NCBI GenBank assembly: GCA_036346375.1
Contig: CM070501.1
Span: 35,422,539 to 35,486,538, forward strand
Origin: Guadua angustifolia
Lineage: Eukaryota; Streptophyta; Magnoliopsida; Poales; Poaceae
Direction of reading: 5' to 3'
DNA length: 64,000 nucleotides
This document shows, in pieces, positions 34,644-46,458 of the stretch (positions are counted from its first letter, which is position 1; each line of letters opens with the position of its first letter). Below the pieces are notes generated by a model. The model was not told the origin of the DNA and made no database searches. It saw only the letters and a list, made by a program, of their open reading frames with translations. The translations under genes and the position numbers were made by a program.

Positions 34644-34760
34644 TCAAGCGCTTATCCACATGTCCACCAGCCGTGCCAATGTTGCCTCCAACTCCCTGCC
34701 CTCAGACATCGCCCCCTTCGCCCACCGCATGGCCACCAGCATCCACTCCCAATCAGCTTT
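34644..34760 (-). pseudogene. C-terminal relic of a third UGT
   Basis: Minus-strand codons read (E)WMLVAMRWAKGAMSEG, then RELEATLARLVDMWISA and a stop at 34644-34646. They align with the last ~35 residues of the intact UGT (AAMRRAKEALSDGGE and LLQLVRQWKNAD), and at DNA level TTCGCCC-CCGCATGGC is shared with 18431-18446. Everything upstream, including the PSPG box, is missing. It lies between copies A and B of the duplicated UGT upstream region, in the orientation expected if copy B once belonged to a complete UGT. Confidence 0.7.
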
Positions 34761-36670
34761 TTTGCTCAGGAAGTCAGAAGCCATTCCAAACAGCAGGCTT
34801 CTTCGTCAGCAGAAGATGAAAGCCTGCAACCGCCTATAACATATAGAAGCTAAAATTCAAAAGCTGACCTGGGATAGCTTCCTACAACTTTTGAGGGTTG
34901 TAATTCAGTATTTACCCTAATAATTGAAGAAATTTACCCACCCGGTACTTGGTATAAATACCCCAAACTCCTCCCCTCTCACCCCATCCCCCCGGGTCGC
35001 ATCTCACCCCATTCCCCCACTTGCACGATAGCTTTAGGGTTAGCGCCCTAAGCCGCCTTTGCCCCACGTCACCTCAGCCCACGGCCGGTGACCTCAGAAG
35101 AGCCGGCTCCATAGTCCTCTGTCGCACTTTGTCGCTTTTGCTAGTCTTCACCTGACACATGCATGGGCCCCACCTGAGCCGCCTCCACCTTGAATCGCCG
35201 CTCGTCGTCGGTGACCTTGCTCCGAGCACAACATCGACAAGGAGAACAAGGAAGCGAACACAAGACCGGAGAGAAGTTGAGGTTTCATATGGATGAGATG
35301 TCTCCCCCCTGCAGAGTGATCTTGAATCTTGTGGAGATTTCCTCTGATTTGTTGCTCCAATCTCAAATTCCTACTACGAGCCTTCGGAATAATGTATTAG
35401 TTTCTTCTATCCATTTGAGCAAATTAGGGTGGGATTGTGCTCGCGTTTTAGGGGGTGAGGGCTATGGATACGATAGAATCCATTGCAGTGTAAATAGTGT
35501 TTCTTTTATACCAAGCATCATCACCTGTTATTCATTTTCCTTATAATTTAGTATTATCACCTTTCATTCGGGTAAAGTTCATTCTAACTTTTGTGATAGA
35601 CAACTTGTTATCCTTATCAAGGGTGCAGATTGATAGAAAGTGTGTGACCAACTATGGACTAGGAACAGCCGTGGAGCATTCTATTTGGAGGACCAAAAAT
35701 GATGATCAAAGAAGAATAAATGATCAACAATAATTTTCCCCCAAAGAAAGCAACCAAAACCTCACCTCATCAAAGAGGAGTGAAGAATAAATTTTCAAAG
35801 AAAATCAACCCCTGGCTGGCACGACCAGTCTTTTCCTTCGACTCGAAGCATTGCCCATGCTTCGTCACTTGTCATGTGGCTCCAATGACTTGCCGTCAAG
35901 CCTCTCACGTATCCGGATCCTCCGAACTATACTCACTTGCAAATGGACCCAAGTTACTTAGCATGCCACATGTTCTCCGCTTGACCATGACACTTTCGGC
36001 TTCCTTGACCATTCTGAACCTCAGCTCCTCTCTGAGCCTAGTCCCTGTCCACCTTGCCATTACCCGCCATGTCCACCACCAGTATAGCTCACGATTCCAC
36101 TCCTTGTCTTCCCGGCTTGCAGCCACTTCCCAGCCTCAGTCATCTTCCGACGTTCCTTGACTGTTCTAAACATCAACTCTTCTAGCCTAATTCCGATTTC
36201 TCCATTTCACCATGACCTAGTTCTGAAGACTTGCAACCATATAGACAAGCAATAAGTCACGTAGCACTGTTTTACCAAATATGTAATAACCATTACATAA
36301 TTGAAACCAATAATCACAACTCGTTGGAAAAACTGGCATTACTGCCCCCAATACCGATAGTATGGCCCTAGTACTACCGCCAACCAAGGGCCAGTAGTAC
36401 CGCCATGTGTGAACTTCCAATGCACGCTCTGGAAAATAACTACCGTCAACTAGAGGCCGGTAGTACCACCCTTGACACAGCCCAGAGAAAACGCTTAACT
36501 GTAAAAGAAATACTGCTATCATATGGCTGGTAGTACCGCATGCTGGTACTACTACCGTTAACACATTGGTAGTACCACTCGCAACTAAAATTGCTTCAAA
36601 TCCAAGCAAACTCATTTTAAACTCAAGCCTGAGCACCACTAGCTCATACACGGTTAATTACTCATCACAA
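34761..36670. other. Possible unknown transcript or retroelement fragment
   Basis: A TATAAATA at 34953-34960 is followed by a C-rich leader (cccctctcaccccatccccc) and TTTAGGGTTAGCGCCC. An open frame at 35190-35546 (+) then includes MDEMSPPCRVILNLVEISSD and resembles nothing I know. From 35720 to 36570 there are loosely repeated words (CTTGACCAT with CTGAACCTCAGCTCC; GGTAGTACCGCC and its inverse) of a kind I associate with grass LTR retrotransposons. Either a small unknown gene or an LTR-type promoter fragment; I cannot decide. Confidence 0.3.
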
Positions 36671-36701
36671 ATATGGGTCGATCACCAAATGGTCTCTCAC
36701 T

Positions 36702-39700
36702 ATTGTTCTGGTGGAACAACTATATGACAAAGAAAAAGTTGATGAGGTTGCCGGCCGATGGTAGGAATCATTTCAAACATTGGATACATTTTTCAGCAAT
36801 GCATTTTGTTAGATGTCCATTGCAGAAATGTTATCTGGAAAAAAATAATTCACATGTTGATGGTGCCCTACTAGGTATTTATACAGTTCGCTGTTGTTTC
36901 TTCATGAAAGTTGTTATGTTTCAAGTGGTTATTGGGTTACACATACCCTCGTTGCTTGTGTGCTTTCTAATATGTTGAAACACCCCAAAATTTCAAAACT
37001 TTTGCTTTAGTTACTTATTTGAGTGTTATTCGAATTTTCCGGTCTTATTTGAATCTTATTCGGTTTGTCTTTGTCTCTTTCCCTTTTCGGGAAATTTTTT
37101 CCCTTTTGGCCACCTCCCGCATCCGGAAGCCAGTCTCTTTTTGGCCTTTGACCCAATTCCCTCCGGCCGAATTCTTTCCCGTGCAGGCTAGATCTTTTTC
37201 TTAGCCCAAGCCGCCCGGCCGGTTTTTCTTTTGTTTTCCGCGCCAAATCCCGCGGGCCCAATTTTTCCCCAACCGGTTTTGTTTCTTCCCCGGCCTGCCA
37301 TCTTTTTCCTCCTGCCCGATTCGTTTTCGCGCGGCCCAACCCTTTCTCCCACGGCCAAATTTTCCCGGCCTGCTATTTCTTTTCCCGCCGGGCCAATTTG
37401 CTTTTCCCCTCCGGCCCGTCCGTTTTTCCTCGGCCCATTCGTTTTTCCCGCTCGGCCTGCGTTCGAATTCTCGCGCGGCCCAGCTCCTTTCGCACGCACG
37501 TACGCCCAGCCCAACTAACACCCGCACCCCTGTTCTTCTTCCTCACTCACCCCTTCGACCGGTCCCCTGCTCGCGTCGATGTTGCGCCCGGTCCAAGCCA
37601 TCCTTCGCCGTCCCGTCGTCCTGCGCCGCGAATACCGCACCCACTCCCGTCCACTCTGTCGTCAGCCCAGCCCGCGCCCTCCTTCTCCCTCCTCCCTTTC
37701 TTCTTCCTTCAGCTTCGCTTTGGCCCGGACCGAAGCCGGCTGCCTCCGTGCGCTCGTCCCATCGTCCTCCCCTGCCTTCTCCGTCTCGTCGCGTCGCACA
37801 CCGCTTCCCATCCTGCCGCCCCACGCCGTGCCCTTTTTTTCCTCGGCCGGTCCGGTTCCTCGTCGCCATTTTTTTCTTGGTCGTCGCCACACTCCACCGA
37901 GCGCCTTGTTCCGTCGCCCAGCTACTCCCCGCGATTCCCGCGCATGCTCCGTCGCCTCCACCCCAGCTCACCCGTGACGATCGCCGTCCTTCAGTTGAAT
38001 TTTCGCCGCCGCTCTCTCTCCTTCTCGGCCTCAATTTTCTTTGGCCGTGCGCCCCCTTGCGTCGCCCGTGCGTCCCCTGCCTCGCCTCGTCGCGTCGCCC
38101 AGCAGCTCCACCGCGAAACTCCGCGCCCGCTCAGTCATTTCCGTCGCTCGCCCATGCCGTCCTTGCCGTTGAAATCGCCAGCCCGTCGCCCTTTCTCTCT
38201 CCTCCACGCAGCACCGCTCCCTCCGCGCCGCTGGGCTATAAAAAGCCCTGCCCCCTCGCCATTTCCACTCGCCCCGCACCGCAAAGCTCCCCTCAATCTT
38301 CCCCGTTTACCCATTCCTCTTTCGGTAGCTTCTCCTCGCCGCGCCGCAGCTCTCTTCCCCGGTTCTGGTGCCACACCGTCGCCCCGCCATTTCGCTATCT
38401 ATCCCAGCCAAATTCCGCCACCACCGAGTTCGTCGTAGGCTTCTCCACCTCCCCCGCCACTTCTTTTCTCCTCGCGTGCCGCCGTTCGCAAGATCGCCGG
38501 TCGTCTTCTCCCACACCGGCAAAAATCCCCTCGTTGCTCTGTTTTTCCTCCTCCGTCTCGCTGACAATCCGGTCCCACCTCCCAGCCGCTCTCCCGTGTC
38601 GCTGCGTCGTGGGTTCGCTTCGTGAGCGCCTTGCTTCCCTCGCCGTCGCTGCCATGCAGACCCCACCCGCCAGTGCCCACGCTCTCTCCCTGCCGCTGGG
38701 TCCCCTCCGTCAGCCTCTCTTCCCTCGTGTCGCTGCCACGCCGGCCCGCTTCTTGATGTCTCCCCTCATCCTCGACGATGGGCTCGCTTTGTCGACCTTG
38801 GTCGCGCCTTGGGTCGTCCCATTCTTTTTCAGCAAGATGCATCTGCGTTCTGGGCGAATTCGATACTGTCTGCGCCCATACGACAAGTGTTCCTTTTTAA
38901 TTTATTTTCGGGTTTTAGTTTATTTAAAATCCGAAAATTCGTTTTTAATTCCAGAAATTTCTCCAAAAACCCCAAAAATTCCCAAAAACCCAAAAATAGC
39001 CAAAAATATATATTCTTGATTCGTTCGAGCTACTGAGTCCAAAAATGATCTCCGTTTCGCCATATCAATTCCATAAAATTCCAAAAATACCCTTGAACCT
39101 TGTTTCGGCCATTTTCTCTCTCACTCCTTTTTCAGTTTTTGTTTTCGTTTGTTATTTTGTTCGTTTATTTATTGGATTTGCTTTTCGTGCTAGATCCGAC
39201 TTCGGAGCGACTCTCGGAGTGGATCCCGGAGTAGGAGCAGACATTGGAACTGTACCAGGAGTCGGAGCAGCTCAAGTCCAGACTCGATGTCGACTACGTC
39301 TCGCTAGACGAACCCTCAACTCCGCAAGGCAAGCCATACTCCTTGATCATGTTGAATCCCATTTTCCATATATTTACTGTATATTTAGACGTAGTTATTT
39401 GCACTTGCTTGTAAATAGAGTAGCAATTTAAAAAAGGGCTAATTTGGAATGACATGATTAGTTAAAACCCACCCCCTTGATTAAAACCATGTTGATTTCA
39501 CCATAATCATTTGTCAACCCTAGATTATCATGAAATGAACCACGTAGGATAGTTAAAACTATAATCTTTACTTTTATTTAATTACCCAAAAACCCCGAAT
39601 ATCGATTTGGGGCTTATTTTAAACCGCTACTATTGGGGATGCACTTGGGGGACCACGGAAGGTGGTTGCGCCAAATTTCAACCGATGACTAGGCCCAAGG

Positions 39701-41256
39701 TGTTGTGTGTTTGTACATGGACCGCATCTGTTGTTTTGGGTGTTAAATGGTCTTGACATTTAAGGATCAACCCTTGAGCAAAGTAAATAACTTAGTCCTC
39801 TCTCACCACAAGTTGGGCGACCACTCTGTTGACTGATCCAACGTGAGTCTTGATATTGTTTTCCCTTGGAATGCCTACAGTGGTATCGCGTGGGTTTGGG
39901 GCGTGGAACGGAATGGCGCGCCATGGCTTCTCATAACGGTAGGTGTTCCTCAGTCGGCCAGTCCGTGCCGCCCGCATTGGCCCGTGGGCATTCTGGGGAC
40001 TGGGGAACCAAAGCTTAAACCTACTGGGTAGGAGCTAAATGGGGGGAAATTCAATGAAAGGTTATGTTAATCTCGGTCGGGCCGCACGCATAAAAGTTGC
40101 GTGTTAATCCGACGGCATTAATGGTCGTTGATTATATTGTGGGTAAAGTTGAGTAGCTCTGCAGAGTGAACAAAATGGTATTCAAATACGCCGTGCTTCC
40201 GGTTAATGAAGCTGGGTTAATTTCGGGTGATTCCGGTAACTGAGCTTGATTAGTTTTAATTAAAACTTGATTATCGTAATCAGGATTTTGTTAATAACTC
40301 TGTTGTGTGCATCGTATCGATGATGCTGATTATGATTTGTATTTCAAATGTAATATATGTATAAATTAAGTTCTAGGACATGCATCCACCAAATAATTAA
40401 ACTTAGTGCCAATTTCTTGAAATCTCCTTGCATGTAATATTCAGATAATCCGTGTGGTTTGTTGAGTACGGTTGTGTACTTATCCTTGCTCCTAAACTCC
40501 CCCTTTTAGAATTTCAAGAAGACGATGGATTTCGGAAGACCGTAGATGGCGATAATATTTGGTTTTGAAGGCTTTGGTCTAGCTGCTCGAGCCTTTCCTG
40601 TGGATCTTTTGTAATGTATTCGGTGCTGATCGCACCTCTTGTAAAACTCTGGCCGTTAGGCCCATAATTTATCTATAAAATGTCCGCTTTTGCTATTTCA
40701 GCAGGCAATGTACACTTGGTTACCTACAGCCGAATTCCTGGGTGGCTGTAAAGGTATTTATACGCACCCTCTGAAAAGGGCGGTCCGTCACATATGTCAT
40801 TGCTGTAGAGTCTACACACTGAGTTCCAATTGTGTATTGTTTTATTTCATAGTTCAAGATCTTGTTTTCCTGCTGTAGATTATTGTACCAATTGCTAATG
40901 GGACAGAAGAGATGGAAGCAACAATGATCTTTGACATAGAGAAGGAAGCAACTATGATCATTGACATTCTCTGAAGGGTGAAAACAAATGTTGTTGTTGC
41001 ACCCTTGGAAGAAACTTCAGAAACATCTTTATGACTTGCACATCCTGTTTTTACATCAGGGAAAGAAGGCTATATCCTATCCTGCTATGTAGAACAAACT
41101 TGCAGACCAAACCGAATGCAAGAACTGAGTTGTCGTTGTTGGCAACCTTATCACACTAGTCAAGGTACTTCTATGGAATTCTCGCTTGCCATCGTGGAGA
41201 AGCTGTTTGGTTGGGAGAGGGCTGTTGATCTGGCCAAAACCATGGTCTTCGTGTGA
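36702..41256 (+). pseudogene. Two-domain DJ-1/PfpI-like protein, dead, split by an LTR
   Basis: Plant DJ-1 homologues carry two tandem DJ-1 domains. Here 36702-36764 encodes VLVEQLYDKEKVDEVAG then W-stop, matching the end of domain 1. 40879-41256 resumes after a GTAG acceptor with IIVPIANGTEEMEATM, the start of domain 2, and ends with TSMEFSLAIVEKLFG and LAKTMVF-V-stop. Defects: an in-frame TGA after MIIDIL where Arg is expected, a second TGA, a small internal duplication (ATMIFDIEKE then ATMIIDIL), loss of roughly 80 residues including the nucleophile-Cys region, and a frameshift. A ~3.7-kb LTR separates the two parts, apparently within an intron. Domain 1 upstream of 36702 is not seen. Confidence 0.8.
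36973..40703. mobile_element. Solo LTR of a long-LTR (Gypsy-type) retrotransposon, ends approximate
   Basis: Starts TGTTGAAACACCCCAAAATT and ends near TGCTATTTCAGCA. It has no partner LTR and no gag-pol. Composition is LTR-like: a C/T-rich 1.8-kb left half, a CCCAAAAATTCCCAAAAACC tract, a GGAGTAGGAGCAG block at ~39230, and CTTGTAAAACTCTGGCCGTT near the right end. No convincing 5-bp target duplication was found, so both borders are uncertain by tens of bases. Open frames of 346 and 423 codons in the C-rich half overlap in several phases and look compositional. Family not assigned. Confidence 0.55.
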
Positions 41257-42187
41257 GTTGTGTCGCTACGTGTTAGGCAGACTGGAGTATGATAGGACTG
41301 TTTGTGAATTAGGTATGATATGTTATTAGCTGATGTGGAATGTACTGTAAATAATCCTTTTTTGACAACAATAACACTGCGCCTTGTACTGGGTGCAAAT
41401 GCAATAAAAAGTTTTAAGACGAATTCGATGCGAAGATGATGGCCGATTGTTCATGAATTTTGGATATAAGGGTCTGTAAACTGGTTTCTTGAAGCGGCTC
41501 GTTTCTTGATCTCAGTTGCATGCAGTTCAAGAATCTAACATCAAAATTAAGTTCTAAAAGCAATGTTGCATCGTGCAACTTGTCTAATCAGTTGTAGTTC
41601 CGGCCTTTACCCACTTGAGTATAATCTCTGGCAACCAGATAACCCATTAACCCTCAATAAAAGACTGAAAATTGTTCAAAAAGTGAAAATAAACCAAAAA
41701 ATATAGAGAGAGAGAATGACGAGACAATTGAAAAGATGTTAAAAACCAGCGGTAAAAATGTTTAAGATTTGAGAAAGAATGAAACAAAAAGTTCAAAATT
41801 CGACCCAAAATATGAACCGATCGCATATGCTCCAAATTTGGTTATAAAATGAACCGGTAATATGTGCCCAAAAAAATTTTGAAGCTGAAAGAGATGTTCG
41901 GTCAATTATTAATGTAACACTATTAATATTTAGATTTATATTTATATGTCACATGCAAAAAAAATATAAATAAAATCCACTCATATGTTCTTCAAATGGC
42001 ATCAAACGAGCTGTTATTTGACTTAGGCATATTTTAGATATTTCTCAACTTAGAATAACCAGCTAGCCTTTCTAAAAACCAAAGCTACCAAACTTCAAAT
42101 CTCCTCGACCCAATCATTCAGCCATGTAATGTTTCAACCATACAAACCATACAGCTTTCAGCTGTGCTTATCAGAAAAATTATAGTC
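41257..42187. other. DJ-1 pseudogene 3' flank and intergenic sequence
   Basis: AATAAAAAG at about 41402 could be the old poly(A) signal of the DJ-1 gene. Beyond it the sequence is AT-rich with no recognisable gene up to the start of duplicated copy B. Confidence 0.4.
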
Positions 42188-42455
42188 TAGCTGCGGTCCG
42201 CTTCCCTCGGAACCACAAGTCCTACCAAACCACGAACCACATGTCTACTATTCAAGCAAACCATTGGACGTTGCTGTTTTCGTTTTAACGATTCGTAACG
42301 ATCAATTCGTATCGATGGGAAATCTTTTGCGCAACGTCTGGAGCTTGACGCTGAGGTGGATCGTCTTATGTTTTGTTCCACGCCCAAGCCAACATGAGCC
42401 CGTTAGCCAATTTTACCACAGGGTGGCGCCCGTTTAGCCATTACAAAAAGGCGTT

Positions 42456-42826
42456 GTATCCTGTGTAATTAAATATTTGATGAAATCACTGTATAACCCT
42501 ACTAAAAAAAGTTTCAAAAAATTCTGAAGAAAATCATGGATGTACATCTCAGCTTACCCCATCTACATATAAAATTTCATGATCAAATTCGTCCTGTACT
42601 AAGAGTAATAAAAAAGACAAACTTGATCATGAACAGGAACAGTTCCTGTTCATGATCAATTTTGTCTTTTTTGTAACTTCTAGCACATGATAAATTTGAT
42701 CATGAAATTTTATATGTAGATGGGGTAAGCTGAGATGTACATCCATGATTTTTTTCAGAATTTTTTGAAACTTTTTTTAGTAGGATTGCACGATAGTTTC
42801 ACCAAATATTTAATTGCACAGGATAC
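42456..42826. mobile_element. Hairpin MITE, ~371 bp, second copy of the 17941 family
   Basis: Begins GTATCCTGTGTAATTAAATA and ends with its inverse (AATTGCACAGGATAC). The arms carry ATCATGGATGTACATCTCAG in inverted orientation and meet at a palindrome (GAACAGGAACAGTTCCTGTTC) at about 42633-42653. It is absent at the equivalent place in copy A, which proves insertion. No coding sequence. Confidence 0.85.
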
Positions 42827-42988
42827 TTTACCTTACAAAAAAAACTGCGTTTTTGTCACACTTGTGACACAAAAACGCTGCAAAATTTGGCCACTATATT
42901 GTCCTCTTTGCATCGATTTCTAGTGATTTCTCATAAAATTCTACCTACTGTGATATACCAATTTTATTCTTCTAAAAAAACCAGTTTT

Positions 42989-43600
42989 TAGGGCTGAAAA
43001 TGGGTCAGATATTTCCCGCCCAATCCGGATCCAGTCGGGACCAGATTCGGGAAAAGATTTGACTATTCGATCTGATCAGGGATGGGATCCAGATAGTTGA
43101 ATCTGAATTTGGGATTGGATTCAGAGTAGTCAATATCCGTTAAATATAGCACGTGATTCGGATATCATATTTTTTTGATTTGAATATTGGATTTTTTTAA
43201 TTCGGATATCGGATTTTTTCAATTTAGAAATCTAGTAAGGCCCTGTCTATTTATTATATATTTTCCATAACAACCTATTTATCTTGATAATTAGTTGGTT
43301 CTATTGATCTTCAAATAGCATATTCTTTCTAGATGTCTATTGGGGTTTGGTTGATATAACTTGCTATTACGGTCATATACTTATATGGTTTGATTCAACA
43401 TATATTATCCTATATATGCATGTATTATCCGTATATTTTTATTCATTTCCAACCTGAATCCGTCCCGTTTTCGTATCCCGAATAACGTGGATTCATGTCC
43501 ACATCTAGCTAACCTATATCCGGTTTCAAATCCAAGAAAAAATATGGATTATAAAACGAAAAGAGCAATATGCACAGTATCTAACCTGTTTTCACCCCTG
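42989..43600. mobile_element. Non-autonomous hAT element, 612 bp
   Basis: Terminal inverted repeats TAGGGCTGAAAATGGGT and ACCTGTTTTCACCCCTG. The flanking octamers CCAGTTTT (42981-42988) and CCATTTTT (43601-43608) form an imperfect 8-bp duplication. The interior is rich in GGATATCGGATTTTT-type words. Copy A lacks it; instead a CACTA starts directly after the corresponding CCAGTTTT. Confidence 0.82.
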
Positions 43601-43763
43601 CCATTTTTCCCCTTGCTTTGGAAAGCAAAAGACTCGATATACACAGGTAAAACTGAAATCACACGCCAAGGACAAATAACATGGATCTGCCACACTCCTG
43701 TGACTGCGCTAAGCATCTAGCACACGATACACATACACACCGTTAGGACTGTGCATACGGTAT

Positions 43764-46070
43764 TGTCAGGGATTGAATAAATTACCATAAGCACCATCGA
43801 GCCCCGGCAGCCTTTCTTCGGCCGACCATACTTCTCTTTGATATTGTCCCAAAGGAAGATTCTTGAATGGATCGGCTGCTGACCATACCCATACGCGAGC
43901 ATGCGGCTCAGTCCTCCGAGCATGGTTGCCCGGGCTGGCGGCCAAGGTCGGCCACGATCAAGGAAGACCACCGAGCATGCCCCGAAGGTCATGCTCGGGT
44001 TATAAAGGCGACGTGGCGGTTGCTGCGATAGCCGTTACGCCACGATTCGAGCCCATCACATCCACGACGTTGCGTGGCGAGAGTCAAGGGATGGTTGCTG
44101 CCACGCGAGGACACGTAAGGGCGTGACATTCGGATGTGATCACCGTAAACCACTTATAAATACCTTCTCAGAACACGCCAAAGGGTAGACAGAACACACA
44201 CCATCTTAGAGGAGGCATGTACGAGCGTAGTAATATCCATACTCTTTTGTAATTAGGCATATGCAAAGTTAAGTCCTGCTAGACCCTTGTAAGCACCCAA
44301 ATAACAAGCAAAGAAACACTGGACGTAGGGTTGTTATCTCAATCGTGAGAGGCCCGAACCAGTATAAAAATCCTCTTGTTCGCCTCCCTCTTCGGTAGCT
44401 CGACCTCCTTGCACGGCCTTCTTCGGACGCTGGCCTTCCGCGGGAAAAGGGGCTCGGTTGATCCCTCAATCAACAAGTAAGCTCGACAAGGGGCCTGTTC
44501 CCCAAGCGCCGCAGCTGGCGCCGTCCGTGGGGATCGACTGGAGATTCCTTTTCGTGGAGAATCCCTGAAGATGCCGAATTCCCAAGACGGTCAAGACTTT
44601 TGCGTCTTTGATGACGTAGAAGACGATGATATGTACTACGCCAGTGGAGGCGTGGCGGTTGTGACTGATCCAGAAGGTCACACTGAGCTCGGGAGCCTTT
44701 CCCCAGTCGCTGCGGCACGAGAGCGTTTCCTCTGCTCGTAGCGGGTTACCCTCGCGAATGATGAGGAAGATAACAGCCTTTATGATGGCCTAGATATACC
44801 CGACCATCCTGAGCTCGATTGCGAGACCTTATCGCGAGGAGACTCCAAGATGTCGCCCTCGCGGTCTCCATGCTCTTGCGACGTCAATATGGCGGGGGAG
44901 ATGGAAACCCCTGAGGTGGAATCCTCAGGAGCTGCGCGTCATCGCCGCCATGAAGCCGCCAAGAGTCATCTCGAAGCTTCCCTCGGGAGACCCCTGGCAA
45001 GTATCTGTCGTCAGGCTCGTGAGAAGACGGGCGCCGGGGCTGGACCTTCAAATCGCGGAAGCTTTCGTGGGCTCCGCTCCCCGGAGCATGCGCGTGGCCG
45101 CCAAATGAGATCGCCCCTTCCCGTCCCGCAGAGTGTTGAACAGTTGCGGGTTATGGCGACTATCGTGCGCGGCCTCCGGGGTTTTTCTGATCAAGTGGAC
45201 CTGGAAGCGATGGGTGCGGCCGTAGCCGAGAATCTGGAGAAGCTCGCCACCGACATAAGGCTCTCAGGGTCCCCGAGCGGCAGGGAAGCCCGGAGTATTT
45301 CCCGGGATGCTAAACCCCGTTTTCCTGATCGCTTCAGGTATGATGGCCCCCGGGGTTCTGCCTGGGAAGGCCACAGGAAGCATGACAAGCACTGCAATGA
45401 TACTCGGAGCGGTTCCCGAGTTGCGTCGCGGGGTTAGAAGTATGCTCGGTCTAGTCGCGGGCACGCTGAGTTCTCGACCTCAGAGCAGTCTCTGCCACGT
45501 CGACACGGGGGAGTATTCGCTCGCCTCAGCCCCCACATCGGAGGTTGTCGCGGCAGTAACCCACCTCGTGCTCCGAACCACAAAGAGCAAGGGAGGGGGG
45601 GCGCCGCCACGCAAGACGGCGAAAGCACAAAGCGCCGACCAAGGTCGTGGTGGCCAAGGTGCGCCGCCATGTGACCATTTCTGCCCGCTTCATCAGGCGC
45701 ACGGGCACGACCTCCGCAGTTGTAGGACTTGGGTGTTCCGCCTGAAGCAATTCCACAGCGGTAAGGGCCCTATACCCACGCTCCCAGAGCAAGAAGGGAA
45801 TGGTAAGGCAAAGAGAAAAGGGGCCCGCAGTCGGAAGCAATGAAGATATGGAGTACCAGGAGCCTCGCAATTATATTGCAGTTGTATTCGGGGGGGCCCT
45901 CCACCTGCAAGTCTCGCGGGTACTTGGAGGAGACGGCGCGGGAGGTGCGCCATGTTGCATAGGGCAAGCCTCCCGTGCAATAGCTCAGGTGGTCCGAGCT
46001 GCCTGTCAACTTCTCCAAGGACGATCGCCCCTTTTGGAATGGCCAAGCCTTAAAGGTTCCCCCTGGTCTT
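43764..46070 (+). mobile_element. Truncated Gypsy-like LTR retrotransposon (5' LTR plus gag remnant)
   Basis: 5' LTR 43764-44513, starting TGTCAGGGATTG and ending CGCCGCA (750 bp). Two bases later a primer-binding-site-like TGGCGCCGTCCGTGGGGA begins at 44516. A gag-like frame follows. Similarity ends near 46070; no protease, reverse transcriptase, integrase or 3' LTR is present. The LTR contains CACTTATAAATACC at about 44150, a likely TATA box. Confidence 0.7.
44571..45843 (+). pseudogene. gag-like remnant of the truncated Gypsy element
   Basis: The frame opens with ATG at 44571 (MPNSQDGQDFCVFDDVEDDD), is stopped after ARERFLCS at about 44740, continues in the same phase to a TAG at 45437, and the zinc-knuckle-like CDHFCPLHQAHGHDLRSC (~45680) is in the next phase. 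Low-complexity basic stretches (RHRRHEAAKSHLEA; GNGKAKRKGARSRKQ) fit a nucleocapsid-type protein. The stop plus frameshift make it non-functional. Confidence 0.6.
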
Positions 46071-46458
46071 AAATGAACCAAAGGCAGGAGGAGGGTGGAC
46101 GCTAAATAAAAGTTGTAAATGATATATATTAAAAAAACAGAAGATGTAAACACTAGTAGATATATCATATAGATTTTGCAATACATGGCGATAAGGCAAG
46201 ATATTAGTCATTCCCAATAAGAAGAAATACCCAACAACAGATGGAAAGGCACAGGTACCTTTGTTACCGGTTCAACAACCTTGACGCAACTTCCTCCCCG
46301 CAGTTGTTCGAATCAAGATCGACCGATTCCCATCAAGAATTGGAGATACCTAATGAATCTAGACTCCAACAAGGATAATGACAAATGATATTAGGTCTTT
46401 ACATATGATTGCTACTATTTTTATAGTTAAAAAAACTTTCATAGAAAAGGAAGATCTG
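46071..46458. other. Unrecognised stretch between LTR elements
   Basis: AT-rich, with no open frame worth reporting and no terminal repeats seen. It may include the missing preinsertion sequence of copy B, but I could not find it. Confidence 0.3.

Larger units (their letters stand above)
42188..43763. repeat. Duplicated UGT upstream segment, copy B proximal part
   Basis: Matches 19905-20328 and 33705-33924, but with a hairpin MITE at 42456-42826 and a hAT MITE at 42989-43600 inserted. The left border (GCGGTCCGCTTCC versus GCGGTCTGCTTCC in copy A) lies just where the UGT 5' UTR begins, and no UGT coding sequence precedes it. The copy is cut at 43763 by an LTR element starting TGTCAGGG and resumes at 63600. 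Confidence 0.85.

Noticed and set aside
35720..36160. 146-codon Ser-rich plus-strand frame
   Set aside because: Low-complexity sequence with repeated words, no domain, and more like noncoding retroelement DNA than a gene.
37398..39019. 346- and 423-codon open frames on the plus strand, plus several 80-160-codon frames on the minus strand
   Set aside because: They overlap in multiple phases within one C/T-rich LTR tract, are Pro/Ser/Arg low complexity and show no domain. Absence of AT-rich stop codons explains them.
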